DNA from: Dryas octopetala
Taxonomy: Eukaryota; Streptophyta; Magnoliopsida; Rosales; Rosaceae
Reading direction: 5' to 3'
NCBI GenBank assembly: GCA_963921425.1
Contig: OY992838.1
Coordinates: 13,144,001 to 13,208,000 of the forward strand
DNA length: 64,000 bases
The position numbers were made by a program, and so were the translations under genes. Below, piece after piece: positions 12,541-24,651 of the stretch (the first letter of the stretch is position 1; each line of letters opens with the position of its first letter). The notes below the pieces were generated by a model, which was not told the origin of the DNA, did no database searches, and saw only the letters and a list, made by a program, of their open reading frames with translations.

Positions 12541-12681
12541 CAGGTAGCATTAGATGTGCTTATAGCCTCAGGACTAAGGCTGGAAGCCTGGAACGTACTG
12601 TTAAGGAAATGCATGGAAAGGGGTGAGTTTCACATTGCATTCACCTTCTCCATGCTGGTTGATTTTTGTCTTGTGGGATAG
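12541..12681 (+). pseudogene. Exon-like fragment of unknown origin
   Basis: TTTTCTGCAG at 12534-12543 could be an acceptor. The open frame after it reads VALDVLIASGLRLEAWNVLL, then RKCMERGEF, and ends at 12679-12681. The helical, tetratricopeptide-like look suggests a repeat protein such as a PPR, but one unit is not enough to assign it. No partner exon was found. Confidence 0.25.
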
Positions 12682-14217
12682 CCTCCAAATTGTAATAATT
12701 GTATCTATGAAATTTTTATGTGGTTTGATTAAAACAGAAAAACACATATTATATTTGGGTCAAATTTTAATTTCAATTTTGACATGATATATAAACGGAT
12801 AAACCTACATGGTAGTTGCATGAATTTAGAGAGGAAAATTCGAATTTAGGATTTTATTAGGAATTGGTAACAAGAAAAATTTTCATGATTCACTCCTTCA
12901 TCAAATATGAGGCTTATGGTAAACTGGATAGATAATTTAGATACACACAAATCAACTTAGCCCAAAAAAAAAAAACCAACTTTGAACAATATTATAGTGA
13001 GTGTGGTAGTTTTCACTTCAGTTTAATTAAGAGAATGGTATAACATTATATCTAAAATTAATTAACATCTCTAACATAGTAACATATGCTTTTAATTAAG
13101 ATCTCTTGCTATCTGTGCTTTTTTAGGGATAATATACTGTCTATTCTTGCACACTAAAATAAGAAAAGTAGATCAAGGGGTCAACTTGAAAACACCAGAA
13201 TTCAGTGGGGACAGATATAAATAGTAAAAAATCTAAAGAGGCCCTATTGTAAAACCCACATCATGTAAATATACATTTATAGGAGAAAATGATTAAGCAA
13301 TGAAAACAAGAAAGTCGTCTGAATTGACTGTAGAAGTCAAAACAAAGTCACTCTCAATGTCTCTGCCTTCAATACACAAGGTTTTTTCCACTTACATTTC
13401 ACAGCTAGCTTCAATTTCCTCTTTTTTCTTTCATTTTCTTAGTGCCTTTTTATTTTCTTTTCCAGATGGATACCAACAAATAAAATCACATCATTTGTTT
13501 TCTTTCCCACTTTTAGAAGCTTGTAAAATGTGATAGTATGTACTATGTTCTTATCAAAAAGTTATGCAAAATAAAAAATAGAATATTTTTCATTATTTTT
13601 TTTTATTATTTCTTCCATGGTGTTGGTGATAAGTGATAACATAATTTGGGCTCATGCCTATATTAAATAATATAGTTTAAACTTGATGAGCAAGGCATAT
13701 ATATTATATATATTTTTACATAATTATGAGTCATGACATAAGAATATACCTTTTTTCTTTCACAAAGCAAATGCTAATTGGGAAGGTACTCACTCCAAAC
13801 TGTTTATATATAAAAGAAAATTAAAGAGAATAGAGGTGGAAGACTGGAAGGTAAAACCCAACTGACATGCCTTGTCAGTTTTATTTTAATATCTCTCTCT
13901 ATCTTCGCTGTCTAGGATTGATTAAATTATTATATAATTTTTGGCTCTCTCTCTCTCTCTCTCTCTCTCTACATCATCTTAATTAGTTGGCTGCCGGGTT
14001 TCTTCTCCTTGTCCTATATGTTTTGTTTTTCTTGTTTCACTAAGAAAAAAAGGTTGATTCAGGCATTGAGCTGGTCTTTGCATCTGGCAACTTCTTTCCA
14101 TCTCATAAAGAGAAGCTAGCTCAAGATTTTTGTTGGCTTTAGCTTTTTGCCATTTGAGAGGGAAAAGCTGGAGATGCTTTCTACAACGTGTGATCAAAAG
14201 AGATGAAATAGATTAAA
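12682..14217. other. Gene-free intergenic DNA
   Basis: AT-rich with a (CT)n run at about 13945-13970. The short open stretches at 13300-13533 and 13979-14197 (minus) have no recognisable content. Confidence 0.5.
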
Positions 14218-14845
14218 GGAAAAAATTACAAAGATGATATATAATTTGATAGTTGTTTTATTTTAGAATATTAATTTTACTTTGTGTAAATGAAAGATAT
14301 ATTTTTATTTGTGTCAATTAAGGATCACGATTTTTTCAGTTTTTATCTCAATTTTAGTCCGATGTTAAACCCATCAAAACTTTACCAAATTCAAAAAAAT
14401 TATACTTGGTTTAAAGATATGCATCTTCTCTTTACAACCATATAAAGATCACCTAAATCGGATCTCTACAACTCTAGATAATCGGCCCTAAAGTAAGGTA
14501 TCCGAAATTGTCTGATTTTCTAAATTTTTTTTTCCAGATGTCCGATTGGACAGTTTTGGCTACCCTACTTTTAGGCCAATTATCTAGAGTTGTAAATGTC
14601 CGATTTGAGTGATCTTTATATGGTTGTAAAGAGGAGATGCATAACTTTAAACCAAGTATAAATTTGCTGAATTTGGTAGAGTTTTGATGGGTCCAATGTC
14701 GAGTCAAAATTGAGATAAAACAGGGTCCTTAATTTATACAAAAATAAAAGTATATGTCATTTATTAACAAGAATCAAAATTAATATCCTGAAATGAAACA
14801 ATCATCAAAGTACGTGTCATGTTTGTAAATTTTTCTCTATGGTTA
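14218..14845. mobile_element. Foldback element with about 290-bp inverted arms
   Basis: About 14230-14525 and 14540-14838 are inverted copies at roughly 80-85% identity. Examples are TATACTTGGTTTAAAG against CTTTAAACCAAGTATA, and TTTACAACCATATAAAGATC against GATCTTTATATGGTTGTAAA. Almost no spacer is left. There is no coding sequence. The structure fits a Mutator-like long-TIR MITE. No clean 9-bp duplication was found. Confidence 0.65.
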
Positions 14846-15362
14846 ATTACTGGCTACTAACAAAACTTTTTTTTTCTCTAATTAAATATTCTTTTTGCTT
14901 AATTGTTTTCCATTTTCTTCTCTTACAAAACAAAGCAAATAAAATCACTCAACACAAATAGACATATCCTCCTATACAAATATCTCTCACTCTGCCTGTT
15001 CCCTTTTAGTCCCTTTGGACCCAACTAACAAATTACATATCAATCTTCGATCTCCTCCACACAAATCTAGCTAGAAATTGAATTAAAGAAAGAAATGAAA
15101 AAAACAAAAAACAAAAAACAAAAAAAAGACCAAAACTTAACAAACAACTCTACATTGATCAGAACTAACTAGCTAGAAAAACCTATCTTTTTTCATCAGA
15201 TGATGGATCATCCATGGAAGTTTCAAGCAGTACTCAACTCATCATCATCACACAAATTCAACTTCCATATCTGCAAAAACCAAAGCCAACAAACAACCTC
15301 AAGTTCCTGCTCATCCGATAATGAAAAATTGGAAGGACTTAATGAAGCTGCATGTCATAATG

Positions 15363-15363
15363 T

Positions 15364-15394
<31 letters not shown>

Positions 15395-15400
15395 AATATA
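15363..15400. repeat. (CA)n(TA)n microsatellite downstream of TCP8
   Basis: CACACA dinucleotides run from about 15363 to 15385, then TATATA. It is just 3' of the TCP8 stop codon. Confidence 0.7.
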
Positions 15401-15440
15401 AAGAAGTGAACTAACCATCTTGTATATTCTCATAATCATG

Positions 15441-17225
15441 TCATTGTGAACTATTTGGGCCTTCATCTCCACTATCAGTAGTTTGGGGCTGGTGCTGCTG
15501 CTGATGATGATGGTCTAAGGGATGTTGACTCTGCTGGTGGTGGTGGTGATCAGAATTCATATTCAGACCACCTCTAGAGTAAGCATTGAGAGCCGCCAAC
15601 ATGCCCAAATTTGACTCGGGGACTCCGAGCCCGAGATGCTGAGATGGTTGTTGCTGCTGCTGCTGCTGCATTAGCATGGAACCCAATTGGAGAGGACTCC
15701 CTCGGCTGCCTGCAGCTTGCTGGAATTCAAAACTACTCGGAAGATTAAACCTCGGCATGAAATGCAATGGCGCTTGCAATGTGTTCCCCCCATGGCTCCA
15801 CATCTGGGCCTCGGATGGACCCGCCCCAGACGAGCCAAGGGCCATGGACGGGCCACCGGGGGCACCCGAACCAGTGGTTACTGGCAGCATCCAGATTGTG
15901 CTGCCAGGAGCCCCACTGGTCGGGGCGGGTGCCACTGCCCACATGGCAGTGGCGGGAAGGATGTTGGAAGGCCGAAGAAGGCCTGAAGATCCTACTTCCG
16001 CCGTCTGTTGTTTCGGTAATTGTAAGCTGCCACTACTACCACCACCAACACCGCTCTTAAATGCTTTATTCCCGGACGGCGAGTCTCCGCCGCCACTTTC
16101 GCCTCCTCGCCCTTGAATATCATCCTTGAAGAGATCTTCTCTAAAGCGTTTTCGCATGTAATTCTCAGGAGACTCTCCGCCAGCACCGCCGCTCGGAAGC
16201 GCTTCGGCTATTTGATCCGCTGTCATAAGAGGAGAGTGGTGGTGGTGGTGCTGCTGCTGCTGCTGTTGAAGGTGGTGGTGCTGATGAAACCCCAACAAAC
16301 CGGAATGAGCAAAAGCGGGCGGCTCGTCGTAGTGAGGGTGGTGGGCGAGAGCCAAAGCGCTGTGAAAGGAATGAGGGGCGGACTTGGAAGGCGGGGCCGA
16401 GAGCGTGGATCCGCTGCTGCGAAGCGATATGTTCAAGGTTGAGAAATTGGCAGGAATGGTGCCGGTTCCAGTGGCGGCGATGATGGCAGGCTCGGCTTGC
16501 TGGAGCAGCCACTCGATGGTCTCGCCGTCCGACTTGTGGCCCAATTCTCTGGTCAGCTGGAACACTCTGGCGGCGCACGTGGCCGGCATTCGTATGCGCC
16601 GGCCACGCCCTTCCACCTTCGTGTGTCGGTCCTTGGTGGATCGCTTCGCTACTGCTGTTGCTGTTGCTGCTGCTGGTGGAGTGGGTGCAATTGTCAATTG
16701 CTGTTGATTTTGATTTTGATGATGACTAGTTTTCTGCTTGCTGGCGGAGTCAAGTCGGGTCGGCGGGTGGGATTCGGATCTGGTGGCGATGGCGAGGGAG
16801 GCGTCGACTAAGTGAGGAGGAGGAGGAGCGGTGGTGGAGGTGGAGGTGGAGGAGGAGGAGGAAGAGGATGAAGGAGTTGTTGGTGTTGTGTGGGTAGAGG
16901 TGAGGCCAGCTTGGATGGAGATGGAGCCCATGAAATTAGGGGGTCCTCCTCCTCCTGCTGCTGCTGCTGCTTGGTGTTGTTGTTGTTGTTGGTGCTGGGA
17001 CTGGGATGAGGGTCCTCCTCCTGATGCTGAAGATCTGCCATCGAAGGGGACCACATGATGAAACTGTGAAGAGGAAGGTGAGGAGGACTGTTGTTGTTTT
17101 TGTTGTTGGTGAAGCTGAAGGTGCTGGCGGAGCTGTTGATGACTACTTGTTGCTGTTGTTGTGTTGTTTGTGTTTGTGTTGTTGCTCTGCTGCTTGTTGT
17201 TGCTTTGCAAATTTGACAAGTCCAT
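15441..17225 (-). CDS. TCP8: Class I TCP transcription factor, TCP8-like
   Basis: A single 594-residue exon. The TCP bHLH-like DNA-binding domain spans about residues 194-252: basic part [15 protein letters not shown], then [20 protein letters not shown] and [11 protein letters not shown]. The missing four residues in the basic region mark class I, which binds GTGGGNCC-type sites. TCP8-like hallmarks are the MDLSN start, [45 protein letters not shown] and [17 protein letters not shown]. Arabidopsis TCP8 is about 400 residues. This one is longer through Q, H, S, T and A tracts at about 20-130, near 310-330 and near the C terminus. The Met at 17225 is chosen because MDLSN matches the TCP8 start. 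It is expected to be nuclear, controlling growth and hormone genes. It has no introns, as is usual here. Confidence 0.92.
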   Translation of the reverse strand: MDLSNLQSNNKQQSNNTNTNNTTTATSSHQQLRQHLQLHQQQKQQQSSSPSSSQFHHVVPFDGRSSASGGGPSSQSQHQQQQQHQAAAAAGGGGPPNFMGSISIQAGLTSTHTTPTTPSSSSSSSSTSTSTTAPPPPHLVDASLAIATRSESHPPTRLDSASKQKTSHHQNQNQQQLTIAPTPPAAATATAVAKRSTKDRHTKVEGRGRRIRMPATCAARVFQLTRELGHKSDGETIEWLLQQAEPAIIAATGTGTIPANFSTLNISLRSSGSTLSAPPSKSAPHSFHSALALAHHPHYDEPPAFAHSGLLGFHQHHHLQQQQQQHHHHHSPLMTADQIAEALPSGGAGGESPENYMRKRFREDLFKDDIQGRGGESGGGDSPSGNKAFKSGVGGGSSGSLQLPKQQTAEVGSSGLLRPSNILPATAMWAVAPAPTSGAPGSTIWMLPVTTGSGAPGGPSMALGSSGAGPSEAQMWSHGGNTLQAPLHFMPRFNLPSSFEFQQAAGSRGSPLQLGSMLMQQQQQQQPSQHLGLGVPESNLGMLAALNAYSRGGLNMNSDHHHHQQSQHPLDHHHQQQHQPQTTDSGDEGPNSSQ

Positions 17226-17591
17226 TTGGTGGGGAAGGGGGTGGGTTTGGAGGGATATCTTTTTTTTTATCTTTATAATTGTGGTTGGGTTTTCTTGGGT
17301 CTTAAGCAGATCATCATCAACCCAACCCCATCTCTCTCTCTCTCTCTCTTGCTAGCTCTCTCTAACTCATCACTCACTATTCTTTTTTCTTTCTTTTTCT
17401 TTCTCTTTCAAGGTTTGGACTTTGGAGAGAGAGAGAGAGAGAAAAAAAAAAAAAAAAAGAGGGACAGAGGTGGAGCAGTGGAGTGAGAATCTCTTTAAAA
17501 TTTTGCAGCAGGGGTTTGGACCTAGCTAGGACTAAGAGTTTGTGGGGTTCTTTCTTGGTCTATGATTAACTGTTGTCCTTCCCTGAGCAGC

Positions 17592-17648
<57 letters not shown>

Positions 17649-17650
17649 AT
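17226..17650 (-). promoter_or_regulatory. TCP8 leader/promoter with GA/CT microsatellites
   Basis: Upstream of the TCP8 start are CT runs at about 17331-17349, a GA/A run at about 17424-17460 and (GA)n at about 17597-17643. GA/CT repeats next to start sites are common in plants and bind BBR/BPC factors. No convincing TATA box was picked, so the start site is unknown. Confidence 0.4.
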
Positions 17651-17699
17651 GAGTAGGTGGTCAAGAGAGACTTTAGAAATAGAGAGAAACACCAGCAAG

Positions 17700-18960
17700 C
17701 AGCAGGTGGGGGAAAGAAGCAGAAGCCCACTCGTGGGCTCTCGTAAAACCAATGTTAAAAATCTCCCTTTCCTTAATTTCTACACTTACACTGTTATACA
17801 AACACACACACACCAATAAGCCACAGTAATTTATATTAATTTGTTTCGGCACCACTTTTTTAATTAATTCCTTTTCACACACTCTCTAATAAGACATTCT
17901 TTTCCACCTTCTGGGCCTTTGAAAACCCAACATTGTCCTGAAATCCGAATCATCAGCACCTGCACTGGGGGCACCATTGTCTTTCACTCCCCATCTAGTG
18001 CCCCATTTGAAAATAATCGAGGTGCCCATATTCAAAGCCTAAAAATCTCATCTCAAACTAATATACTACCTCTCAAGTCTCAAGTCTGCTCTCTTTGACC
18101 CCTTCTTTCTCTTAATATGCAGAAATTAACAAGATTATCTCATCCATTTTCTTAATTTTGAAATAAATATTCCTAATTCACAAGAAGCAAGTTAACTTTA
18201 ATGATTACTCCCAACGATGTGTGATTAGTGTGATTAGGTGAGGAAAGAATCGGTGAGTGTGTGTGTGTGACAGTGAGAGAGAGAGAGAGAGAGAGAGGAG
18301 TGGGTTGAATGGTAAATATATGTATGTATATGAGTCCAGTGAGTCCAGGGCAGCAAGCAGCGAGACAGCGCAGGTAAGCATCAGATAAAGCATCTAATGC
18401 AGTAGTAGGACAGCTCATCCCAACCCAACCCTACACTGTTTTTCTTTGTTTTTTTCCCTATTTATTTATTATTTTGTTTTTGCCAATTGGGGCACTCTGC
18501 TACCTATTGTCTCTATTGATTTATAATTTGTAGGCGGAGGGCGGAGGCTCCTCCCTTCACTTGTGCTTTCAGTTTGAAATTAAATACCAAATTGTTCTAT
18601 CAATTATCTTCTAGGAGCATTCTAGTCGTTATTCAATAGTGCAGTTTAATAATTTAATTTTATAAATTATTTTAACATTTATTAAACTGAACTGTAATTT
18701 TACTTGTAATGATGCAGTTTAATGATTTCATATCAATATCTATATTTTTCAAATTTTTTTTACATACTCAAATAACATAAAATGGATAAATTTAATTACG
18801 TTAAAAATTATATTATTAATATGGTTTCAAAGAGATCTTTAAAAAGTGACCAATTTTAGATATATTTTTTAAAATTTAATTTCATGCCTAACTTTTATAA
18901 ATTGTATACTTAAATAATTTTCAATGTGGTAAGTTTTTTACAAACAAGAAAATATATAGG
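17700..18960. other. TCP8 upstream intergenic DNA
   Basis: Contains a (CA)n run near 17801-17813 and a (GT)n(GA)n run at about 18256-18297. Otherwise AT-rich with no gene. Confidence 0.5.
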
Positions 18961-18964
18961 CAAA

Positions 18965-19250
18965 AGGAGATAACAAAAATTGTAATACCACCCAAACTAT
19001 AGAAGATGTGTACATTTACCACCCAAACAAAAAAAAAATTTTACAAATATAAAAGAGAAATTTGCATAAATACCACCAAGATTATAGAGAATGTGTGCAT
19101 TTATCACCCAAACAAAAATATTTTACTAATTGCCACCCAGACTTTATGTCATATAGCAATGTGGCACCTAGTTGACACTTTTTGTTAAATCACCATATTT
19201 TTTTACCAAACTTCCTATTTTATCCTTCCATAAAAATTTAAAAAATTAAA
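18965..19250. repeat. Two to three copies of an 'ACCACCCAAACTATAG' repeat
   Basis: AATACCACCCAAACTATAGA, ATACCACCAAGATTATAGA and TTGCCACCCAGACTTTATG recur at about 60-70 bp, each but the last followed by a GTGTGCATTTA-type segment and CACCCAAACAAAA. This direct repeat looks like a transposon-derived subterminal repeat. Confidence 0.55.
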
Positions 19251-19309
19251 TTTTTTCCTCACTCATTTTTCTTTAACAAATATATTAGTTTTAAAGTTTA
19301 ATCAAATTA

Positions 19310-19740
19310 AAAAAAAAAAGAACAGACGTTAGCTTTCTGGCGCCGGCCGATCTTCAACCCTCCTCTCACCGCTCTTCCTTCTTTTCTCTCTCTCTCCCCC
19401 CCTCTCTCTTCCTCATTGCAAATCTGATTCATTGCGCAGAAGATGGCGTTGCACTGGGAGCAACTGAAAAAGGCAAAGGTAGAGGGGCGGGGCTGGGTGG
19501 TATAATGCCATGAGAAAGAGAGGAAGAAAGAAAGAGAGAAAGAGAAGGAGAAAGAGAGGAAAGGTGACGCCGGCGCCGACTTTTCACAGACCAAAATTGA
19601 AGCAATTCCTCATTTGCTCTTCTGGGCTCTGGGTTGGGTGTGGAAGGGGAAGGGGAAGGGGAAGAGGAATGGGGTTGGGCGTGGAAGGGGAAGAGGAAGG
19701 TTAACTGGGTCTAATTGATTATTTTTTATTTTTAGAAATT
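19310..19740 (+). other. UTR-like segment with a possible captured first exon
   Basis: A CT-rich leader is followed by ATGGCGTTGCACTGGGAGC at about 19443, reading MALHWEQLKKAK up to a GT donor at 19479. GA-rich and GGGGAA tandem repeats follow (19505-19560, 19635-19700). It resembles the 5' exon of a gene, but no second exon was found. It may be a fragment carried by a transposon. Confidence 0.25.
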
Positions 19741-21480
19741 TTAGTTTTAAATAAATTTTTTTTTAGATTTTTTTTTTTCTAAAACCCTTGTATATGATTT
19801 TACGAAAACACCCTTATGATTTAATAGAATAATGGATGGAATATGACGGAGGTGGAAAGGAATATAGTGAGGGAGAGAAAGAGGTGAAGGGTTGCTGGTC
19901 TTAACCTCCGACAAGGTGACATGATGGAAGGGGTACTAGGGTGGTGGCCAGAGGCTGGCCTATGGTGATGGGACGATGGACAAGAAGAAGATGAAAAGAG
20001 CATATCTTGGTTTTCACGTAGAAAGTGTGTTTTTATTTTTCCAAGTTTTTATAATTAAGCGTGTATTATCTAATCTCGTGTGTGTGGGTTGTATTAGTTG
20101 ATCAGATAAATAGAGTATTAAAAGCTCAGTCTGGTTTACATAGCCAGGTAATTAAATAATATAAGTTGACACAAAATAACATGGACTATTTACTTTTATT
20201 CAGAGTCTAATACGGTATACCAAACATGCCCTTACTGATTGAGTTATTGTTCACTAATGACTAATTGATTGATAATGTAGCTTAGCCTGATGAATTGCCA
20301 TTGCAATTTAATTGCATGCTTATAAATTCTTTTAGATTTGGGTTGTTGCATGCATGTCTCGTGCATTTTTTTTGTCTCAAGCATTTGTTTAATTAATTTC
20401 TTATATATAATTAATTAGTAATTAGGCGGTGTGATTATCCTAAACTGCCATTATAAGTTTGACTATAGGATCTTTTTACAAGGTGACATTAGGAGAATGG
20501 TTATAAAGCATCATTATTAACAATGATGATGATAGGGATGTAAGATTTTTAAATACAACAAATTCATCTATATATATTATATGAAAAAATTGATATATAA
20601 TCGTAGATAAAAGTACAATTTCTTTCGATTCTCTATTTCTATTTTCATTTATTTTAATGGTGAATTAAAGGAGAATATTGATTCAATCCTCATCCCCTCT
20701 ACTTTCTCAAGACTTTTCTGACTACGGTCTTGATGGTTATTCCAAACTTGAAATTTTGATTGATAATATGTTCAGCATGGTGGATACACGATTAATTGCT
20801 ATATATAGTTTGATGATACTTAGTGGAGATCTTATATTTAATTTACTTCTGATAAATTAAACTACCGAATTAACTGAATTTATATTTAGAAAATTTACTG
20901 AAAGTTGTATTGAAAATTTACTTAGTTAGGTACAGATTAACAAGAAGCTAATTGTGGTATTCCTTAATATTGAATCAAGAATGACTACGATTCAATTAGG
21001 AAAATAATGTTGTAAATGCGAGTTATTTGCCTCTTATGTGAAGTCATCCTCTCTTCAAGTGTAGTCAATGATTAGTCATTCGACATAGTGTTGGGTCCCA
21101 TAAGGAAACCTAGTTGAAGTGTTTGATGGGGCTTACTTGGCTGCAAGAGGTTTTTTAGTTGAAGAGGTCAGATCTTTGTTGGTTCAAGCCAATCTCTCAG
21201 GTTTTGTTATCAATCGGGAAAGCCTAATAGGATTGTTCGATCATATGATCGAACCTTTTGTGTTTAAGGATGGTAGTTTGTTCTTTTGATTATAGGATGA
21301 TCCTGCGTGGCTTGTGCATTGTCCGTGATTGAATTTACTTGCTAAGATATATAGGAAGGGATAATGGCACTTTGAAGATTTGGGAGCGGACGTTTCCTTA
21401 ATCAAATGTACTGGAGCGATGTCACAGGAGTGTTATACGATTAGGGTGCCCTAGAGGTTGTTAATGTTGGTGAAAGACTT
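19741..21480. other. Gene-free intergenic DNA
   Basis: No supported gene. At about 21120-21290 a stretch reads GAYLAARGFLVEEVRSLLVQ, then stops. It may be a decayed coding remnant of unknown family. Confidence 0.4.
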
Positions 21481-21599
21481 TGTATAACAAAAAGAAAAAT
21501 TAATATTGAAAATTTTTATTAAGTACTAAGTAAGAATGAACTCAAAAAGGACAAAGTCAAATTTCTAATGAAGCGAACATTTTTTTTACTCCTTATTCT

Positions 21600-22020
21600 A
21601 AGTGAGGTGTATTGTACATGGATTTTAAAAGACTTTGTGGAGTCTAAAAGTCATGTGATATTCAATCAAGACTTTTAAAGACTTTAAAAAAGTTCGTAAA
21701 AGTTCATATGCATTTAATTAAGAATTTTAAAGAGTCTATAAAAGTCATGTGGTATTTAATTAAGATTTTTAAAAACTTTTAAAAAGTCTGTAAAAGTCTA
21801 TGTATATTTAAAAAATCATTAAGTTTTATAAAATTCATTTAATGATGGATTTTAATAGACTTTTATGTGTATTTCAAAGTCATTATAAATTCGACCTCTC
21901 TCCTGCAAATTTATAAGAATTTTTATAAACTCTGTAGAACTCTGTGAAAATCTGTAAATTTTGCAAAAATCTGTTACTTAAAAAAAGTTTACAAATTTTT
22001 TTATAAATCTATATACACTA
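21600..22020. repeat. Subterminal-type repeats around AAAGTCTATAAAAGT
   Basis: TTTTAAAGAGTCTATAAAAGT, with ATGTGGTATTTAATTAAG or similar, recurs at least four times in degenerate form. The same core makes up the tandem array at 60258-60395, so both belong to one dispersed repeat family. Confidence 0.55.
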
Positions 22021-22715
22021 CACCCCTCTAAGTTCGGCTTAACGAGGTGTCATTCCAACGAACAATTCCTTGTCCGTCATCGAATATTAATGATGCTTGA
22101 ATACTTCCTTTTCTGTTCCAAATCTTGTTTTTTTTTTACTCCTTACCTTTAAGGATTGATTAATTTAGAGTGAAGCCATACAACTCCAACATGTTCGAAC
22201 GGCAACTGAACAGAGAACCATATATGGTACTAAACAGTGATATAACATATCATCAAATAATAAAGCAAGCACGTTACGGAGAGTCAACTGATACGTAGTC
22301 AATGGCTTCAAATTCTGGACGTCTAATTTTCTAACGTTAGTTATTCACTTATTCAAAAAGTGCAGCTTCGATCATAATCTAGGTCTGAAATAAATCTTTA
22401 TAATTTGTCCTTTTGTAATTATTATTATTATTATTTTTTATATAAAAGCATTGAATTTAAGTTGCTAATTTTGCAGACGTACGTTGTTTACTAATGGTTT
22501 ATTGGCTGAGAAACGTTATTCACCAAGTACAGTCTATCAGCAAAGGAAAACGAAAAGTACAGCTTAGTCCTTGTTGGGGTGCCCAAATCATTTTTAATTT
22601 CCTTTCAGTTCAAACTTCAAACCAATAACCAATAACAATTTAATAATTTATTTCTAATAAAATATTAAGGGATAATTTCATGACACTAATCAGCCAGGCA
22701 ATTTGACTTGGACCC

Positions 22716-22721
<6 letters not shown>

Positions 22722-22812
<91 letters not shown>
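22722..22812. repeat. (CT)n microsatellite of about 90 bp
   Basis: About 45 uninterrupted CT units. It is the longest microsatellite in the window and prone to length variation. Confidence 0.95.
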
Positions 22813-22813
<1 letters not shown>

Positions 22814-22914
22814 TATACTATTTTAATTTGAACAGATAATGATCAAGCTTAATTAATTCTGGTAATAACCACACAAAGTCACAAACCCAACCCACACCTT
22901 TACCTATATCGGCT

Positions 22915-23614
22915 TAACTATTTTTAATTCTTTTTTGAGGAGTAACTATTTTTAATTAAGTGAATTAGCAAAAAGTAACAAATAATTGTAAGTTTCACTT
23001 AAAAACTCATGTAAAAGATCTATTTATTTTTAAGCCACGTACAATGAGTAGTTTAAAACTAAATTTTTTTCCTGACACCTTATATAATTATCACAAAGTT
23101 ACATTTTATCTTGTTATAATGTAGTATGTAAAGAATTATGCTTTATTTTATTATGATGCAGTATGTAACTCTTGTAGAGTTACATTTTATAATTTCGTAG
23201 AATTACATTTTGTTAAATAATGTAGTATTGTTTTAAGGTTTAAGCATTTAGAGTTTAGTTTTTATGACTTCATATTTAGGGATTTAGGATTTTAGCCTGA
23301 AATTCTAAAGACTATACCATAAACCCTAAACTATCAAAAGAACTCAAAAATTAATTTAACTAAACCTTGGGTATGCTTGAATACCTTACTTCGGTATGCT
23401 TAAGTTTAAATAATATTAATTGAATGTTTCATACTTGATTTTTCTTGAATTGCACATGGCTTGGTAATATTTTTTGTGTGGCTTAAAAATATGTCTTATG
23501 GCTTAAAAATAAATAAATTAGAAGTTTAGTTTATGACTAAAAAATGTAATATGTTGTGGCTTATTAATAAATAACTATTTTTAATTCTTTTTTGAGGAGT
23601 AACTATTTTTAATT
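22915..23614. mobile_element. Segment flanked by perfect 43-bp direct repeats
   Basis: 22915-22957 and 23572-23614 are identical (they begin TAACTATTTTTAATTC and contain TTTTTTGAGGAG). Inside, TATTTATTTTTAAGCCAC near 23020 and GTGGCTTATTAATAAATA near 23555 form short inverted termini. It could be a small insertion or a segmental duplication. No coding sequence was found. Confidence 0.5.
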
Positions 23615-24640
23615 CAACAAATATATAAACTTAATCCCTTACAATGATTATAAATTAAAGCACACCCTAATTTGTAACTCTCCTCTCTCTAGTCATATAT
23701 GAATAGGGGGGTCTAGTTCTTTTTAATCCGCATATTTATCCCCATTATTATATATATAGTTTGAGTTTTACGGTAATCAGCATACCCTATGATTGACACA
23801 AAATAATTTGTAAATTTAAACACAATTTGTTTTTTGATAGCCAAACACAATTCGAAATCCTTTGTTGACAAACCTTCTTATCCACAAAAAAAAATATATA
23901 TATATATTTTACTTAATTATTTAAAAGAATCCCAAATGTCATGCAAAATTCATGAAGATCTAACAAAACAAATGTTAGAATTGTGAAACCCTAACAACAC
24001 GCTAAAAAAGGGGGCTTCTAGCAATCTTGAAATAATGTGATTCAAATTTAATTACCAGAGTGGTTCGAATTTAGAATATGTAAAAGTGGGTATAAGCCTA
24101 TAAGGTGAAAGTGGGATTTGGACAATAAAGTAGCAAACAAACTTATACTCTATTAGTTTATAGTCAAAGTACGGATAAATTTTAAGCAACCGTGAGAGAA
24201 CATATATAATCACCATTTTGATTAAATTAAATTTATGATCGTTGAAATTAATTTGTGATTGTTGAATACAATAAGTGCTCACTACTTTTCAAAAGTTGTT
24301 CCTTAATTGAGCACAACTCAGTCTATAGCAATCATAATCATTGTGATGTTCTAAACAATATTTTTCTAATTTGTTAATGACATTTCAATTTTTTCATTAC
24401 TTTTGTTAACTCTGAGTTGACTGTAAATTCTAAGGAGTTGATTTATAATTTCTAGAAGTATAAAATTTATTTGAAAATCGGGTAAAAGCAGTATGTGAAT
24501 TTTCTCATAAAGTAATGAAGTTATTTTAGAATCAAAATATTTAATGGTATATAAGTCAACGCTCGTTTATCGAATAGTGGATATGGGACCTAGATTCTCT
24601 ACAGACTTCTTTATTATATTGTCAAACTGTAAATATATAT
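23615..24640. other. Gene-free AT-rich DNA
   Basis: No supported features beyond short TA runs (for example about 23890-23910). Confidence 0.5.
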
Positions 24641-24651
24641 TTTTGATGATA

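Noticed and set aside
12408..12614. Minus-strand ORF opposite the exon-like fragment
   Set aside because: No domain and no splice support. The plus-strand reading has a plausible acceptor.
15671..17056. Many ORFs on both strands across TCP8
   Set aside because: Shadows of the GC- and repeat-rich TCP8 coding sequence.
20030..20240. PIF-Harbinger-type MITE ending in CAAACATGCCCTTA
   Set aside because: The right end looks plausible but no matching left inverted repeat was found.
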